From S15-B10 sp045569115 (GTDB lineage: Bacteria > Fidelibacterota > Marinisomatia > Marinisomatales > S15-B10), in contig JBJKZS010000007.1 in the NCBI GenBank assembly GCA_045569115.1, positions 1 to 13,040 on the forward strand: a stretch of DNA of 13,040 bases, given 5' to 3'. The notes under the pieces were generated by a model that was not told the origin of the DNA, did no database searches, and saw only the letters and a program-made list of their open reading frames with translations. Positions within the stretch are counted from its first letter, which is position 1, and every line of letters begins with the position of its first letter. Positions 1-6,372 of the stretch are shown here, piece after piece. A program made the translations under genes and the position numbers.

Positions 1-2
1 CC

Positions 3-260
3 CAATTTGGAAGTAGTGATTTTACATTCTTTTTCCATGCCAAGAGGTTAATGTTATCCGCCATGGATCGTCGTGTAGGAATACGTCTTATTGGGATAAA
101 GCTGTCTAGTCTTGACAATGTATATCAGGCGGAGTTATTTGATGAAGAAAAACAGCTTAAAAGATATGATCAACTAATAGTCATAGATCAGATTCGACAA
201 CGGTTTGGGTTTAATTCACTCCTTATGGGAGAATCGGTTTATCTAGTAGGAAAAGAATGA
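3..260 (+). CDS. dinB: DNA polymerase IV (DinB, Y-family), C-terminal fragment cut by window edge
   Basis: Y-family translesion polymerase that copies past damaged bases; only the last 85 residues lie in the window. The frame is open from base 3 to the TGA at 258-260, so the gene begins before the window. The visible part matches the end of the little-finger domain: a helix followed by a strand of the type RRxxxRLIGIxLSSL, then an acidic stretch with QAELFDEE, then a helix around IDQIRQRFG and a short tail. QAELF resembles the internal beta-clamp-binding motif (QxxLF) common near the end of DinB proteins. The polymerase active site is not visible, so a UmuC- or ImuB-like relative cannot be excluded. 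It lies upstream of ssb and the N-half of a short DnaE, as expected of a DinB/DnaE damage-tolerance pair. Confidence 0.8.
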   Translation, partial: QFGSSDFTFFFHAKRLMLSAMDRRVGIRLIGIKLSSLDNVYQAELFDEEKQLKRYDQLIVIDQIRQRFGFNSLLMGESVYLVGKE

Positions 261-266
261 AGGAAA

Positions 267-295
267 CTTTTAATTCTCATTTCAGTAGATATAAT
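267..295 (+). promoter_or_regulatory. Candidate promoter for ssb
   Basis: A perfect -10 hexamer TATAAT lies at 290-295, with a weak -35-like CTTTTA 17 bases upstream (267-272). It sits in the 150-bp gap between dinB and ssb, so ssb probably has its own promoter. The weak -35 keeps this tentative. Confidence 0.35.
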
Positions 296-410
296 ATTGT
301 TAAATTATTAAACTAGAAATTATCCGCAAATACTTATAGTTAAAAAAGAATATGCAAGTAAATTTAGCAATAGAGTCGCGGGTATAACAAAATAAGGAAA
401 GGTTAGTCCG

Positions 411-815
411 ATGCAAAAAGGAAGTATAAATCGTGTTATGCTAGTAGGGCATTTGGGCGGAGACCCAGAAAGTCGCTATACTCAATCAGGTACAGCTGTG
501 GCAAATTTTAATGTAGCTACAAACGAAAGTCGAAAAAATGCTGAAGGGGGCTACCAAGATCATACGGAATGGCATCGATGTGTACTATTTGGTAAGCCAG
601 CTGAAACCGCTGCACAGTATTTAAAAAAAGGTCAGATGGTATATATAGAGGGTAGACTAAGAACTCGGTCTTGGGAAGATAAAGATGGGAATAAACGGAC
701 AACTACTGAAATTCAAGGAGATATGTTTACCATGCTTGGCCGACGTGCTGATAGCCCTAGCGGAACTCCAATGTCAGGGCCAGATAGTGACAGTGATGAC
801 GACTTACCATTTTAA
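411..815 (+). CDS. ssb: Single-stranded DNA-binding protein
   Basis: SSB coats single-stranded DNA during replication, recombination and repair and recruits partner proteins through its C-terminal tip. The 134-residue product has a full N-terminal OB fold (about residues 5-110). It opens with the typical INRVMLVGHLGGDPE and contains the conserved TEWHRCVLFGKPAE and the GQMVYIEGRLRTRSWEDKDG segment. The tail is short and acidic and ends in DDDLPF, the classical partner-binding tip. Its length is at the short end for bacterial SSB because the disordered linker is brief. The start is supported by a purine-rich AAGGAAAGG (394-402) eight bases before the ATG. The position between dinB and the dnaE N-half suggests a damage-response context, but I see no LexA box and cannot tell whether this is the only ssb of the cell. 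Confidence 0.96.
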   Translation: MQKGSINRVMLVGHLGGDPESRYTQSGTAVANFNVATNESRKNAEGGYQDHTEWHRCVLFGKPAETAAQYLKKGQMVYIEGRLRTRSWEDKDGNKRTTTEIQGDMFTMLGRRADSPSGTPMSGPDSDSDDDLPF

Positions 816-854
816 ATAATAATTCTTCAATAAAGAGTTTTAATATAGTCTTTA

Positions 855-883
855 TGCGAAGTCTGGCTTAGATTTTTTATACA
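855..883 (+). promoter_or_regulatory. Candidate promoter giving a leaderless dnaE N-half transcript
   Basis: TATACA at 878-883 resembles a -10 box and ends six bases before the ATG at 890. The -35 region contains TGCGAA (855-860), close to the TTGCGA box seen upstream of sixA. Transcription would begin at or very near the start codon, which would fit the absence of any Shine-Dalgarno sequence. Inference only. Confidence 0.3.
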
Positions 884-889
884 CCCTTT

Positions 890-1636
890 ATGCGCCATTC
901 ACCCTTAGTTGTTTGTAAAAGTCATTATTCTTTTATGAAGGGTGTTCATTCTATATCCGAACTGGTAGAATTTGCCATAGAACAAAATTTAAAGCATCTT
1001 TGTTTAGCTGACGAGAATGGTCTTTATGGTGCAGTAGAATTTTCTGTTCATTGCCAAAAGGTTGGCATTACACCGCTCATTGGAGTTGAATTGACTGACG
1101 GTCACCATGTCGTAATAGTGATTGCTAGAAACAAAGAAGGATATCAATGCTTATCAAAAATTATTACAGATGTTCAAGTTAATAAAGTGAGGCTAGTAGA
1201 TGTACTTAAGCCTGACAATAAAACTTTGTTTATTTTGTGCAATGATTCATTCCTCCTGTCACGATGGAAGAAGTATGAGAATATAGGATCAATTTATCTG
1301 GCCCCTATTGTATCAGATAGGAAGGCGTTACAATCTTTATTAACATTTGTGTCCCATTCGCCAGATATTTTACGTCAGTTCCCAGCCATACCTATTTTAC
1401 TGCTAAATATTTTTTCGGAACATGAGGTAAATCTTTATAAGGTAATGCAAGCTATTGTACAAAACCGTACTGTGTCTTCACTACAATCCGAAGAAATAAT
1501 TGTCTTCAAAGATTTGTCAGTACCATTTCTTCCCTTTAAGCATATTGTTTCATCACAGGAAGTAGCTAAGAGATGCACTTTTCAATTTGATTTTTCTAAA
1601 TACTACTTTCCACGATTCGTTCCATCAGAAATTTAA
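890..1636 (+). CDS. dnaE: DNA polymerase III alpha subunit (short DnaE), N-terminal half only: degenerate PHP domain plus linker
   Basis: The 248-residue product matches the first part of short DnaE proteins and nothing beyond it. Residues 6-80 follow the PHP domain: SHYSFMKGVHSISELVEFA, then LCLADENGLYGAVEF, then GITPLIGVEL, then ARNKEGYQCLSKI. Residues about 165-245 follow the post-PHP segment, ending in VAKRCTFQFDFSKYYFPRF, which in intact DnaE leads directly into the polymerase core. A stop follows six residues later. The PHP metal ligands look lost: the usual HxH before SxYS is VCK (residues 8-10), the DH pair is DE (41-42), and the DVH segment is absent, so phosphatase or exonuclease activity is unlikely. 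No Shine-Dalgarno is visible. The missing polymerase core is encoded on the same strand near 8869-11175. The gene may be a functional separate subunit or a remnant of a broken gene; conserved reading through the whole half favours the former. Confidence 0.85.
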   Translation: MRHSPLVVCKSHYSFMKGVHSISELVEFAIEQNLKHLCLADENGLYGAVEFSVHCQKVGITPLIGVELTDGHHVVIVIARNKEGYQCLSKIITDVQVNKVRLVDVLKPDNKTLFILCNDSFLLSRWKKYENIGSIYLAPIVSDRKALQSLLTFVSHSPDILRQFPAIPILLLNIFSEHEVNLYKVMQAIVQNRTVSSLQSEEIIVFKDLSVPFLPFKHIVSSQEVAKRCTFQFDFSKYYFPRFVPSEI

Positions 1637-1661
1637 AGTTGTCGGGCATAAAATTGATCGC

Positions 1662-1697
1662 CCATAAATTATTTAATTATTTTCCATAAATTATTTA
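1662..1697 (+). repeat. Two 14-bp palindromic direct repeats, candidate Lrp-type operator
   Basis: CCATAAATTATTTA occurs exactly twice, at 1662-1675 and 1684-1697, with a period of 22 bases (about two helical turns). Each copy contains TAAAT-T-ATTTA, a perfect inverted repeat with a one-base centre. The pair lies just upstream of the Lrp/AsnC gene, where an autoregulatory operator is expected for this family. The repeats are visible directly; the operator role is inferred. Confidence 0.5.
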
Positions 1698-1721
1698 TAT
1701 GCTGAGGCCTCTAATTTTACA

Positions 1722-2171
1722 ATGACTATGGATAGTAAAGACAAGCTCATTCTGAATATTCTTCAGAAGGATGGTCGAATGACTGCTAGTGACGTATCCG
1801 AAAAAGTTAATCTTTCCGTTCCTGCTGTGACTGAAAGAATTCGGAAACTTACGGATTCGGGCGTTATCAAGGAATTTCGTGCTGTTGTGAATGGAAAAGA
1901 GGTGGGCTATGATGTTACAGCTTACATACTAATGGATATGTCTTCTGCTGATAATTATAGCGATGTTATTGACCATGCTCAGGATAATAACGAAGTACTT
2001 GAGTGCCATTCCATTACGGGTGAGGGTTCGCATATACTTAAGGTGCGTACACATGATACATCATCGCTTGAGGTTTTATTGCGAGAAATTCAGGGATGGC
2101 CAGGGGTTATTCGTACCCATACAATGATTGTTATGTCCACGTTTAAAGAGGCTACACGCTTGGAACTTTGA
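1722..2171 (+). CDS. Lrp/AsnC-family transcriptional regulator
   Basis: Feast/famine regulator that binds DNA through an N-terminal winged helix-turn-helix and senses amino acids or related small metabolites through a C-terminal RAM (ACT-like) domain. The 149-residue length is typical. Residues about 5-50 hold the helix-turn-helix, recognisable by DGRMTASDVSEKVNLS and VTERIRKLTDSGVI. Residues about 65-145 hold the RAM domain, with the characteristic ECHSITGEGSHILKV turn and a final strand before the C-terminus. The ATG at 1722 is followed by a second in-frame ATG at 1728 and either could be used; no clear Shine-Dalgarno is present. The stop overlaps the TTG start of the next gene by four bases, so the regulator and the FAD oxidase are probably co-translated. 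The likely targets are itself, the oxidase and glutamine synthetase. The ligand cannot be read from the sequence. Confidence 0.93.
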   Translation: MTMDSKDKLILNILQKDGRMTASDVSEKVNLSVPAVTERIRKLTDSGVIKEFRAVVNGKEVGYDVTAYILMDMSSADNYSDVIDHAQDNNEVLECHSITGEGSHILKVRTHDTSSLEVLLREIQGWPGVIRTHTMIVMSTFKEATRLEL

Positions 2172-3307
2172 CTGTTCACGTTGACTATGAAATAATTATT
2201 ATAGGAGCCGGCGTAATTGGTCTCGCAGTGGCAAGGGCACTTGCTATTCAAGAAAAAACATCGGTTCTTATCATAGAGAAAGAGATGGGTTTTGGCCAAG
2301 GCATCTCGAGTCGTAATAGTGAGGTAATTCATTCTGGTATTTACTACCCAGCTGGTTCTCTCAAGGCAAAATATTGTGTTCAGGGAAGAGCTAAACTCTA
2401 TGATTTTTGTCGACAAAATGACGTATGGTATAATAATTGTGGGAAATTAGTAGTAGCACAAGAAGGCCAGCAAACTCAATTACGATCTCTCTGGAAACAG
2501 GCTAAAGCGAATGATGTGCCCCAAGTACGCATTATAGACCATTCTGAAATCCGTAAGTTAGAGCCTGAAGTATTAGCTGACTCAGCTATGTTTGTTGGAT
2601 GTACGGGTATTATTTCAGCGCATGAATTAATGTCTGCATATCATCGAATTTCAACACATGCGGATCATGACTTATTGGTGAAATCGACTGTTGTTGGTGC
2701 GGAGCCTAAAGGTGATTCTTATATTTTACAGGTTGAGGATTCTGAGGATATGAGTTACTCTGTTTCGGCGAGATGGATAGTAAATGCAGCTGGACTTTAC
2801 AGTGACCGGATTGCACAATTACTGTGGGGAAATACTAATCATTCTTATCCTAACTTGACCTATTCTAAGGGATCATATTTTAAGCTTTCGAGTAAGTGGC
2901 GTCACCGTGTTAGTCGGCTTATCTACCCATTGCCGGACAAAAAACATGATTCTTTAGGGATCCATCTTAGTTTTGATCAGTCAGGGGATATGAAGCTAGG
3001 CCCAGATGCTACATGGCTTAAAAACCGTTCTGAGGATTATGATGTAAGCTCGGATCGTCTTGATGCATTTTACCTTGAAGCAAAGAGGTATTTGCCCTCT
3101 TTGGATCCTATTGATTTAAGTCCAGACTATTCTGGGATTCGTCCTAAGTTGATGGGAGAATCTAATGAGCCATCTGATTTTTATATTAGACATGAACCGG
3201 ATTATCCTGGATGGATCAACCTTATTGGGATTGATTCGCCAGGTCTTACATCATCCCTAGCTATCGGAGAAGATGTAGCACAATGGATTATAAATGAGTC
3301 CTCATAA
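2168..3307 (+). CDS. lhgO: FAD-dependent oxidoreductase, L-2-hydroxyglutarate oxidase-like
   Basis: DAO-family flavoprotein most like LhgO/L2HGDH, which oxidises L-2-hydroxyglutarate to 2-oxoglutarate and passes electrons to the membrane quinone pool. The 379-residue length fits. Residues 8-25 form the FAD-binding Rossmann motif (IIIIGAGVIGLA). It is followed by the family pattern SSRNSEVIHSGIYYPAGSLKA, the VNAAGLYSDRIA segment near residue 210, and a C-terminal FAD contact with GIRPKL and IDSPGLTSSLAIGE. The start is the TTG at 2168, which overlaps the stop of the Lrp gene (TTGA); the Rossmann motif begins only a few residues later, so no better start exists. The neighbours (Lrp regulator, glutamine synthetase) fit a 2-oxoglutarate/glutamate role. 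Substrate assignment is by family resemblance; a glycerol-3-phosphate or other hydroxy-acid oxidase is possible. No signal peptide or membrane helix is visible. Confidence 0.85.
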   Translation: MTVHVDYEIIIIGAGVIGLAVARALAIQEKTSVLIIEKEMGFGQGISSRNSEVIHSGIYYPAGSLKAKYCVQGRAKLYDFCRQNDVWYNNCGKLVVAQEGQQTQLRSLWKQAKANDVPQVRIIDHSEIRKLEPEVLADSAMFVGCTGIISAHELMSAYHRISTHADHDLLVKSTVVGAEPKGDSYILQVEDSEDMSYSVSARWIVNAAGLYSDRIAQLLWGNTNHSYPNLTYSKGSYFKLSSKWRHRVSRLIYPLPDKKHDSLGIHLSFDQSGDMKLGPDATWLKNRSEDYDVSSDRLDAFYLEAKRYLPSLDPIDLSPDYSGIRPKLMGESNEPSDFYIRHEPDYPGWINLIGIDSPGLTSSLAIGEDVAQWIINESS

Positions 3308-3382
3308 ATTAAAATTTTAAAAAAACAAATTTTATACCTAATTATTTATTTTGGTTTTAATTTTTTTATAAATATTTTTAGG

Positions 3383-3408
3383 AATGCTTAACGTTTGAGT
3401 TAAGTATT
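3383..3408. promoter_or_regulatory. 10-bp inverted repeat upstream of glutamine synthetase
   Basis: AATGCTTAAC (3383-3392) and GTTAAGTATT (3399-3408) pair over ten positions with one G-T pair around a six-base loop (GTTTGA). No T-run follows on either strand, so it is not an obvious intrinsic terminator. It may be an operator or mRNA structure in the 182-bp gap between lhgO and glutamine synthetase. Confidence 0.4.
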
Positions 3409-3447
3409 ACAAAATAAAAAATCAGTTTAAAAGACGCTAACATGTCT

Positions 3448-3482
3448 TATTATATTTGATACAGCATTATTATTAAAGGAGG
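3448..3482 (+). promoter_or_regulatory. Candidate -10 region and strong ribosome binding site of glutamine synthetase
   Basis: TATTAT/TATATTTG at 3448-3458 gives a -10-like element; TATATTTG also fits the TAnnTTTG form known from Bacteroidota, though no convincing upstream box is seen. The Shine-Dalgarno AAAGGAGG at 3475-3482 is the strongest in the window, seven bases before the ATG at 3490, and predicts high translation. Confidence 0.45.
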
Positions 3483-3489
3483 TTCATAG

Positions 3490-4500
3490 ATGAGTGTGAA
3501 GGCAAAATTGGAATATATATGGCTTGATGGATATAAGCCTACGCAGAGTCTTCGAAGTAAGACAAGAATCGAAGGAGATTTCTCAGGTAAATTGGAAGAT
3601 TGTCCAATATGGTCATTTGATGGTAGTTCTACTGAACAGGCCGCTGGTAATGATTCGGACTGCATTTTAAAGCCTGTGGCAATTTTCCCCGATCCAGATA
3701 GACGTGATGGATATTTAGTGATGACGGAAGTATTAAATGCAGATGGGACACCACATGAATCGAATGGTCGTTCCACTATTGATGAAGATGACAATGATTT
3801 TTGGTTTGGATTTGAGCAAGAGTACTTTCTATGGGATGCAGAAACTAATCTTCCGCTTGGTTTCCCAGCTAATGCCTACCCTGGACCTCAGGGTCCTTAT
3901 TATTGCAGTGTTGGTGCGAAAAATACTTTCGGCAGAGATATCATTGAAGACCATCTTGATCAATGCTTAGATGCTGGATTGAACGTAGAAGGAATTAATG
4001 CTGAAGTTGCTACTGGTCAATGGGAATACCAGATTTTTGCTAAAGGAGCACGACAAGCGGGTGATGAAACTTGGGTTTCTAGATATCTAGCTGAAAGAAA
4101 TGCTGAGAAATATGGCGTAGCTATTAATTGGCACCCAAAGCCCATTCAGGGAGATTGGAACGGTTCTGGCATGCATGTAAATTTTTCTGATTCAACTATG
4201 AGATCATGTGGTGATGAGGCCGTATTTACTAAAATCTGTGACGCTTTTGGTCAGAATATCAAAAAGCATATTGATGTATATGGTGCAGACAATGATCAGC
4301 GGTTGACTGGTGCGCATGAAACGGAATCCATAGATTCATTTTCATTTGGCATATCTGATCGGGGAGCCTCTATCCGGATACCTGTTGGAACAATTGATGA
4401 TGGATGGAAGGGAAGGCTTGAAGATAGAAGGCCAGCATCTAATGGAGATCCTTATAAAATTGCCGCAGCTGTAATCAGTACGACAAAATCAGCTTATTAG
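3490..4500 (+). CDS. glnII: Glutamine synthetase type II (eukaryote-like GSII)
   Basis: Makes glutamine from glutamate, ammonia and ATP in the cytoplasm. The 336-residue product matches the short GSII family, not the roughly 470-residue GSI. The beta-grasp domain is in the first 90 residues with WSFDGSSTEQA at 41-51. The catalytic domain carries FGFEQEY (metal ligands E109 and E111), INAEVATGQWEYQ (E172, E179), GDWNGSGMHVNFS (H229), the LTGAHETESIDSFSFG segment, RGASIRIP and LEDRRPASN (E311). All the key residues I can place are intact. GSII lacks the adenylylation tail of GSI, so control is likely transcriptional. It lies downstream of an Lrp-type regulator and a 2-hydroxyglutarate oxidase and has its own strong ribosome binding site. 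GSII in bacteria is patchy (rhizobia, actinomycetes, some marine lineages), and the subtype name glnII is by resemblance. Confidence 0.95.
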   Translation: MSVKAKLEYIWLDGYKPTQSLRSKTRIEGDFSGKLEDCPIWSFDGSSTEQAAGNDSDCILKPVAIFPDPDRRDGYLVMTEVLNADGTPHESNGRSTIDEDDNDFWFGFEQEYFLWDAETNLPLGFPANAYPGPQGPYYCSVGAKNTFGRDIIEDHLDQCLDAGLNVEGINAEVATGQWEYQIFAKGARQAGDETWVSRYLAERNAEKYGVAINWHPKPIQGDWNGSGMHVNFSDSTMRSCGDEAVFTKICDAFGQNIKKHIDVYGADNDQRLTGAHETESIDSFSFGISDRGASIRIPVGTIDDGWKGRLEDRRPASNGDPYKIAAAVISTTKSAY

Positions 4501-4537
4501 AATTAGCTAATCTGATTCTGTCTGTAATACAAAAAAT

Positions 4538-4570
4538 TCTGTCGCCGTCACATTTATGTGGTGGCGCAGA
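4538..4570 (-). terminator. Stable hairpin between glutamine synthetase and recN, terminator-like on the minus strand
   Basis: The arms at 4538-4553 and 4556-4570 pair almost completely (TCTG/CAGA, CGCC/GGCG, two G-T pairs, CACA/TGTG) with one bulged T at 4542 and a tight loop. On the plus strand no T-run follows. On the minus strand the hairpin is followed at once by AATTTTTT (from the A-run at 4531-4536), the form of an intrinsic terminator. The flanking genes both run on the plus strand, so its job is unclear; it could still protect the 3' end of the glutamine synthetase mRNA. Confidence 0.5.
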
Positions 4571-4583
4571 AATCGACTCTTGA

Positions 4584-6284
4584 ATGCTTATACGACTTCG
4601 AGTTAAGAACTACGCTTTAATAGCAGATATGGATATCAGCTTTGGTGGTGGTCTTAATATCCTAACGGGTCAGACTGGTGCTGGGAAATCAATACTTATC
4701 GGTTCCTTGAATCTTATCCTTGGCGAAAAAGCTTCTTCAGAAATGGTACGAAGTGGAGAGGAAGAAGCTTTGATAGAAGCAAGTTTTGATATTGTAGGTA
4801 GAATGCCTAAAAGTCTTAGTTCTTATGTATGTGCTGGTGAACCGATTCTTTTAAAGCGACAGGTGATACGAGGTGGTCGAAGTTACGCTTTTATTAATGA
4901 TCACCAAGTAACTATAGGTAAACTAAAAAAAGTGGGTGAAATCTTAGTGGATCTTTTAGGCCAACATCATCATCAGTCACTTTTGAATGTGGATAACCAT
5001 CGTCGCCTATTAGATCATTTTGCTATGGATGATGAACTTTTGCAAAAATATACGGATCAGTTTGAAGAGCTTAAAAGACATGAAGAAATATTAGAATCAC
5101 TTATAAACGCTGACGAACTTACAAAAGAAAGAAAAGAACTATATCGTTTTCAACTTCAAGAGATTAATGCAGCTGGACTCCAATCAGGGGAAGAGAAAAA
5201 ATTAGAAGAAAAAGTAATAGTTCTTAGGAATGCACAGAAACTTAAAGATACGGCGAGGGAAATTAGTTATTCACTATCTGAAGATGATGAATCAGTACTT
5301 AATCGTCTTCGGGGAATGTTGAAAGCCTTTGAGGCTATTTCAGAATTAGATAATAGTCTCAAAGAAAAAGCTATGCAGTGGAAAGAATCAATTTATTCTC
5401 TAGAAGATATTGCACTAGATTTATCACGGTATGGGGATACAATTAATGCTGATCCTGAAGAATTTACTAGGATAGATGAACGTCTCCACCTTTATCGTGA
5501 TTTTTCCAAAAAGTATGGACCGGGATATGATAGTATCATAGAATATCGAGATAAGATTTCTAAAAAATTGAGTAATCTTGAGAATCGAGACGAACAAATT
5601 AAAGATATAGAGAATAAGATTCGCTTGCTTAGAGAAAATGTATATGATTTGGGACAAAAAATCTCAATTAAACGGATGACAGGATCCAGCGAATTAAAAA
5701 AGAAAATTGAAGCTGAGTTAGAACAGCTTGGGATGAAGGGAACTCAGTTTAATGTAGATATTATACCAGTTTCAAGTAATGCCGGGGTAGAAGTGGCAGA
5801 TGGTAATGACTCCTGCCTCGCGGGAAAATATGGGCTTGAGGATATTGAATTTATCATTTCACCTAACCCCGGCGAACCTCTAAAGGCCCTAGCAAAAATC
5901 GCTTCTGGCGGAGAAATATCTCGTATAATGTTAGCTCTCAAAACAGTATTGGCAAAAGTAGATGCTATTCCTTTACTAGTATTTGATGAGATTGATGCAG
6001 GAATTGGTGGTGATATTGCTAGTCTTATTGGGAAAAAATTGAAGGATCTTACTCAAAACCATCAGATAATTTGCATTACTCACCTTCATCAGATTGCGTC
6101 ATTTGCTGATAAACACTTTCAAGTACGTAAAGGTGAAAAAAATGGTAGGACAAGGACTGAAGTAGAACAACTTACTCAAGAAGAACGTGTTGCTGAAATA
6201 GCTAGGATGATTTCAGGAGATGAAATAACAGACCTTACCATTGAGCATGCTCGCCAGTTTCTTCGAGGTACAGCAGAAGCTTAG
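4584..6284 (+). CDS. recN: DNA repair protein RecN
   Basis: SMC-like ATPase that acts early in double-strand break repair. The 566-residue length is normal. The N-terminal half of the ATPase has Walker A GQTGAGKS (residues 29-36; the usual second residue in RecN is E), followed by the LNLILGEKAS pattern and VDLLGQHHHQSLL. Residues about 155-380 are charged, helix-rich coiled-coil. The C-terminal half of the ATPase carries NPGEPLKALAKIASGGEISRIM (signature around 440-446), Walker B LLVFDEIDAGIGG (464-476) and the CITHLHQIASFADKH switch segment. No Shine-Dalgarno is seen before the ATG at 4584, which is the only start that keeps the conserved first strand. RecN is usually SOS-controlled, but I see no recognised LexA operator here. 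It is the second repair gene group in the window, with dinB/ssb/dnaE. Confidence 0.96.
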   Translation: MLIRLRVKNYALIADMDISFGGGLNILTGQTGAGKSILIGSLNLILGEKASSEMVRSGEEEALIEASFDIVGRMPKSLSSYVCAGEPILLKRQVIRGGRSYAFINDHQVTIGKLKKVGEILVDLLGQHHHQSLLNVDNHRRLLDHFAMDDELLQKYTDQFEELKRHEEILESLINADELTKERKELYRFQLQEINAAGLQSGEEKKLEEKVIVLRNAQKLKDTAREISYSLSEDDESVLNRLRGMLKAFEAISELDNSLKEKAMQWKESIYSLEDIALDLSRYGDTINADPEEFTRIDERLHLYRDFSKKYGPGYDSIIEYRDKISKKLSNLENRDEQIKDIENKIRLLRENVYDLGQKISIKRMTGSSELKKKIEAELEQLGMKGTQFNVDIIPVSSNAGVEVADGNDSCLAGKYGLEDIEFIISPNPGEPLKALAKIASGGEISRIMLALKTVLAKVDAIPLLVFDEIDAGIGGDIASLIGKKLKDLTQNHQIICITHLHQIASFADKHFQVRKGEKNGRTRTEVEQLTQEERVAEIARMISGDEITDLTIEHARQFLRGTAEA

Positions 6285-6372
6285 ATCTGTCATTAATTTG
6301 TTTAATTGATCTAATATAAATTCTCATCAGAATAACTTAGGTTAAAACGTTGATGATATTGATTCCTTGTAT

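Noticed and set aside
890..1636. Stand-alone PHP phosphatase (histidinol-phosphatase type)
   Set aside because: The metal ligands are missing and the C-terminal part follows the DnaE post-PHP segment up to the polymerase boundary, so it is a DnaE fragment.
1560..1640. Possible split intein joining the two DnaE halves
   Set aside because: The first half ends six residues after FPRF with no intein-type tail, and the open frame before the second half is too short (about 18 codons) and lacks the terminal HN followed by C/S expected of a C-intein.
2090..2416. Minus-strand open frame across the Lrp/lhgO junction, and similar antisense frames within ssb, recN, glnII and dnaE
   Set aside because: They lie opposite well-conserved genes, show no recognisable family features and have no start signals.
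3309..3334. AT-only palindrome TTAAAATTTTAA and neighbouring inverted repeat after lhgO as a terminator
   Set aside because: The stem would contain only A-T pairs; such palindromes are expected by chance in sequence this AT-rich.
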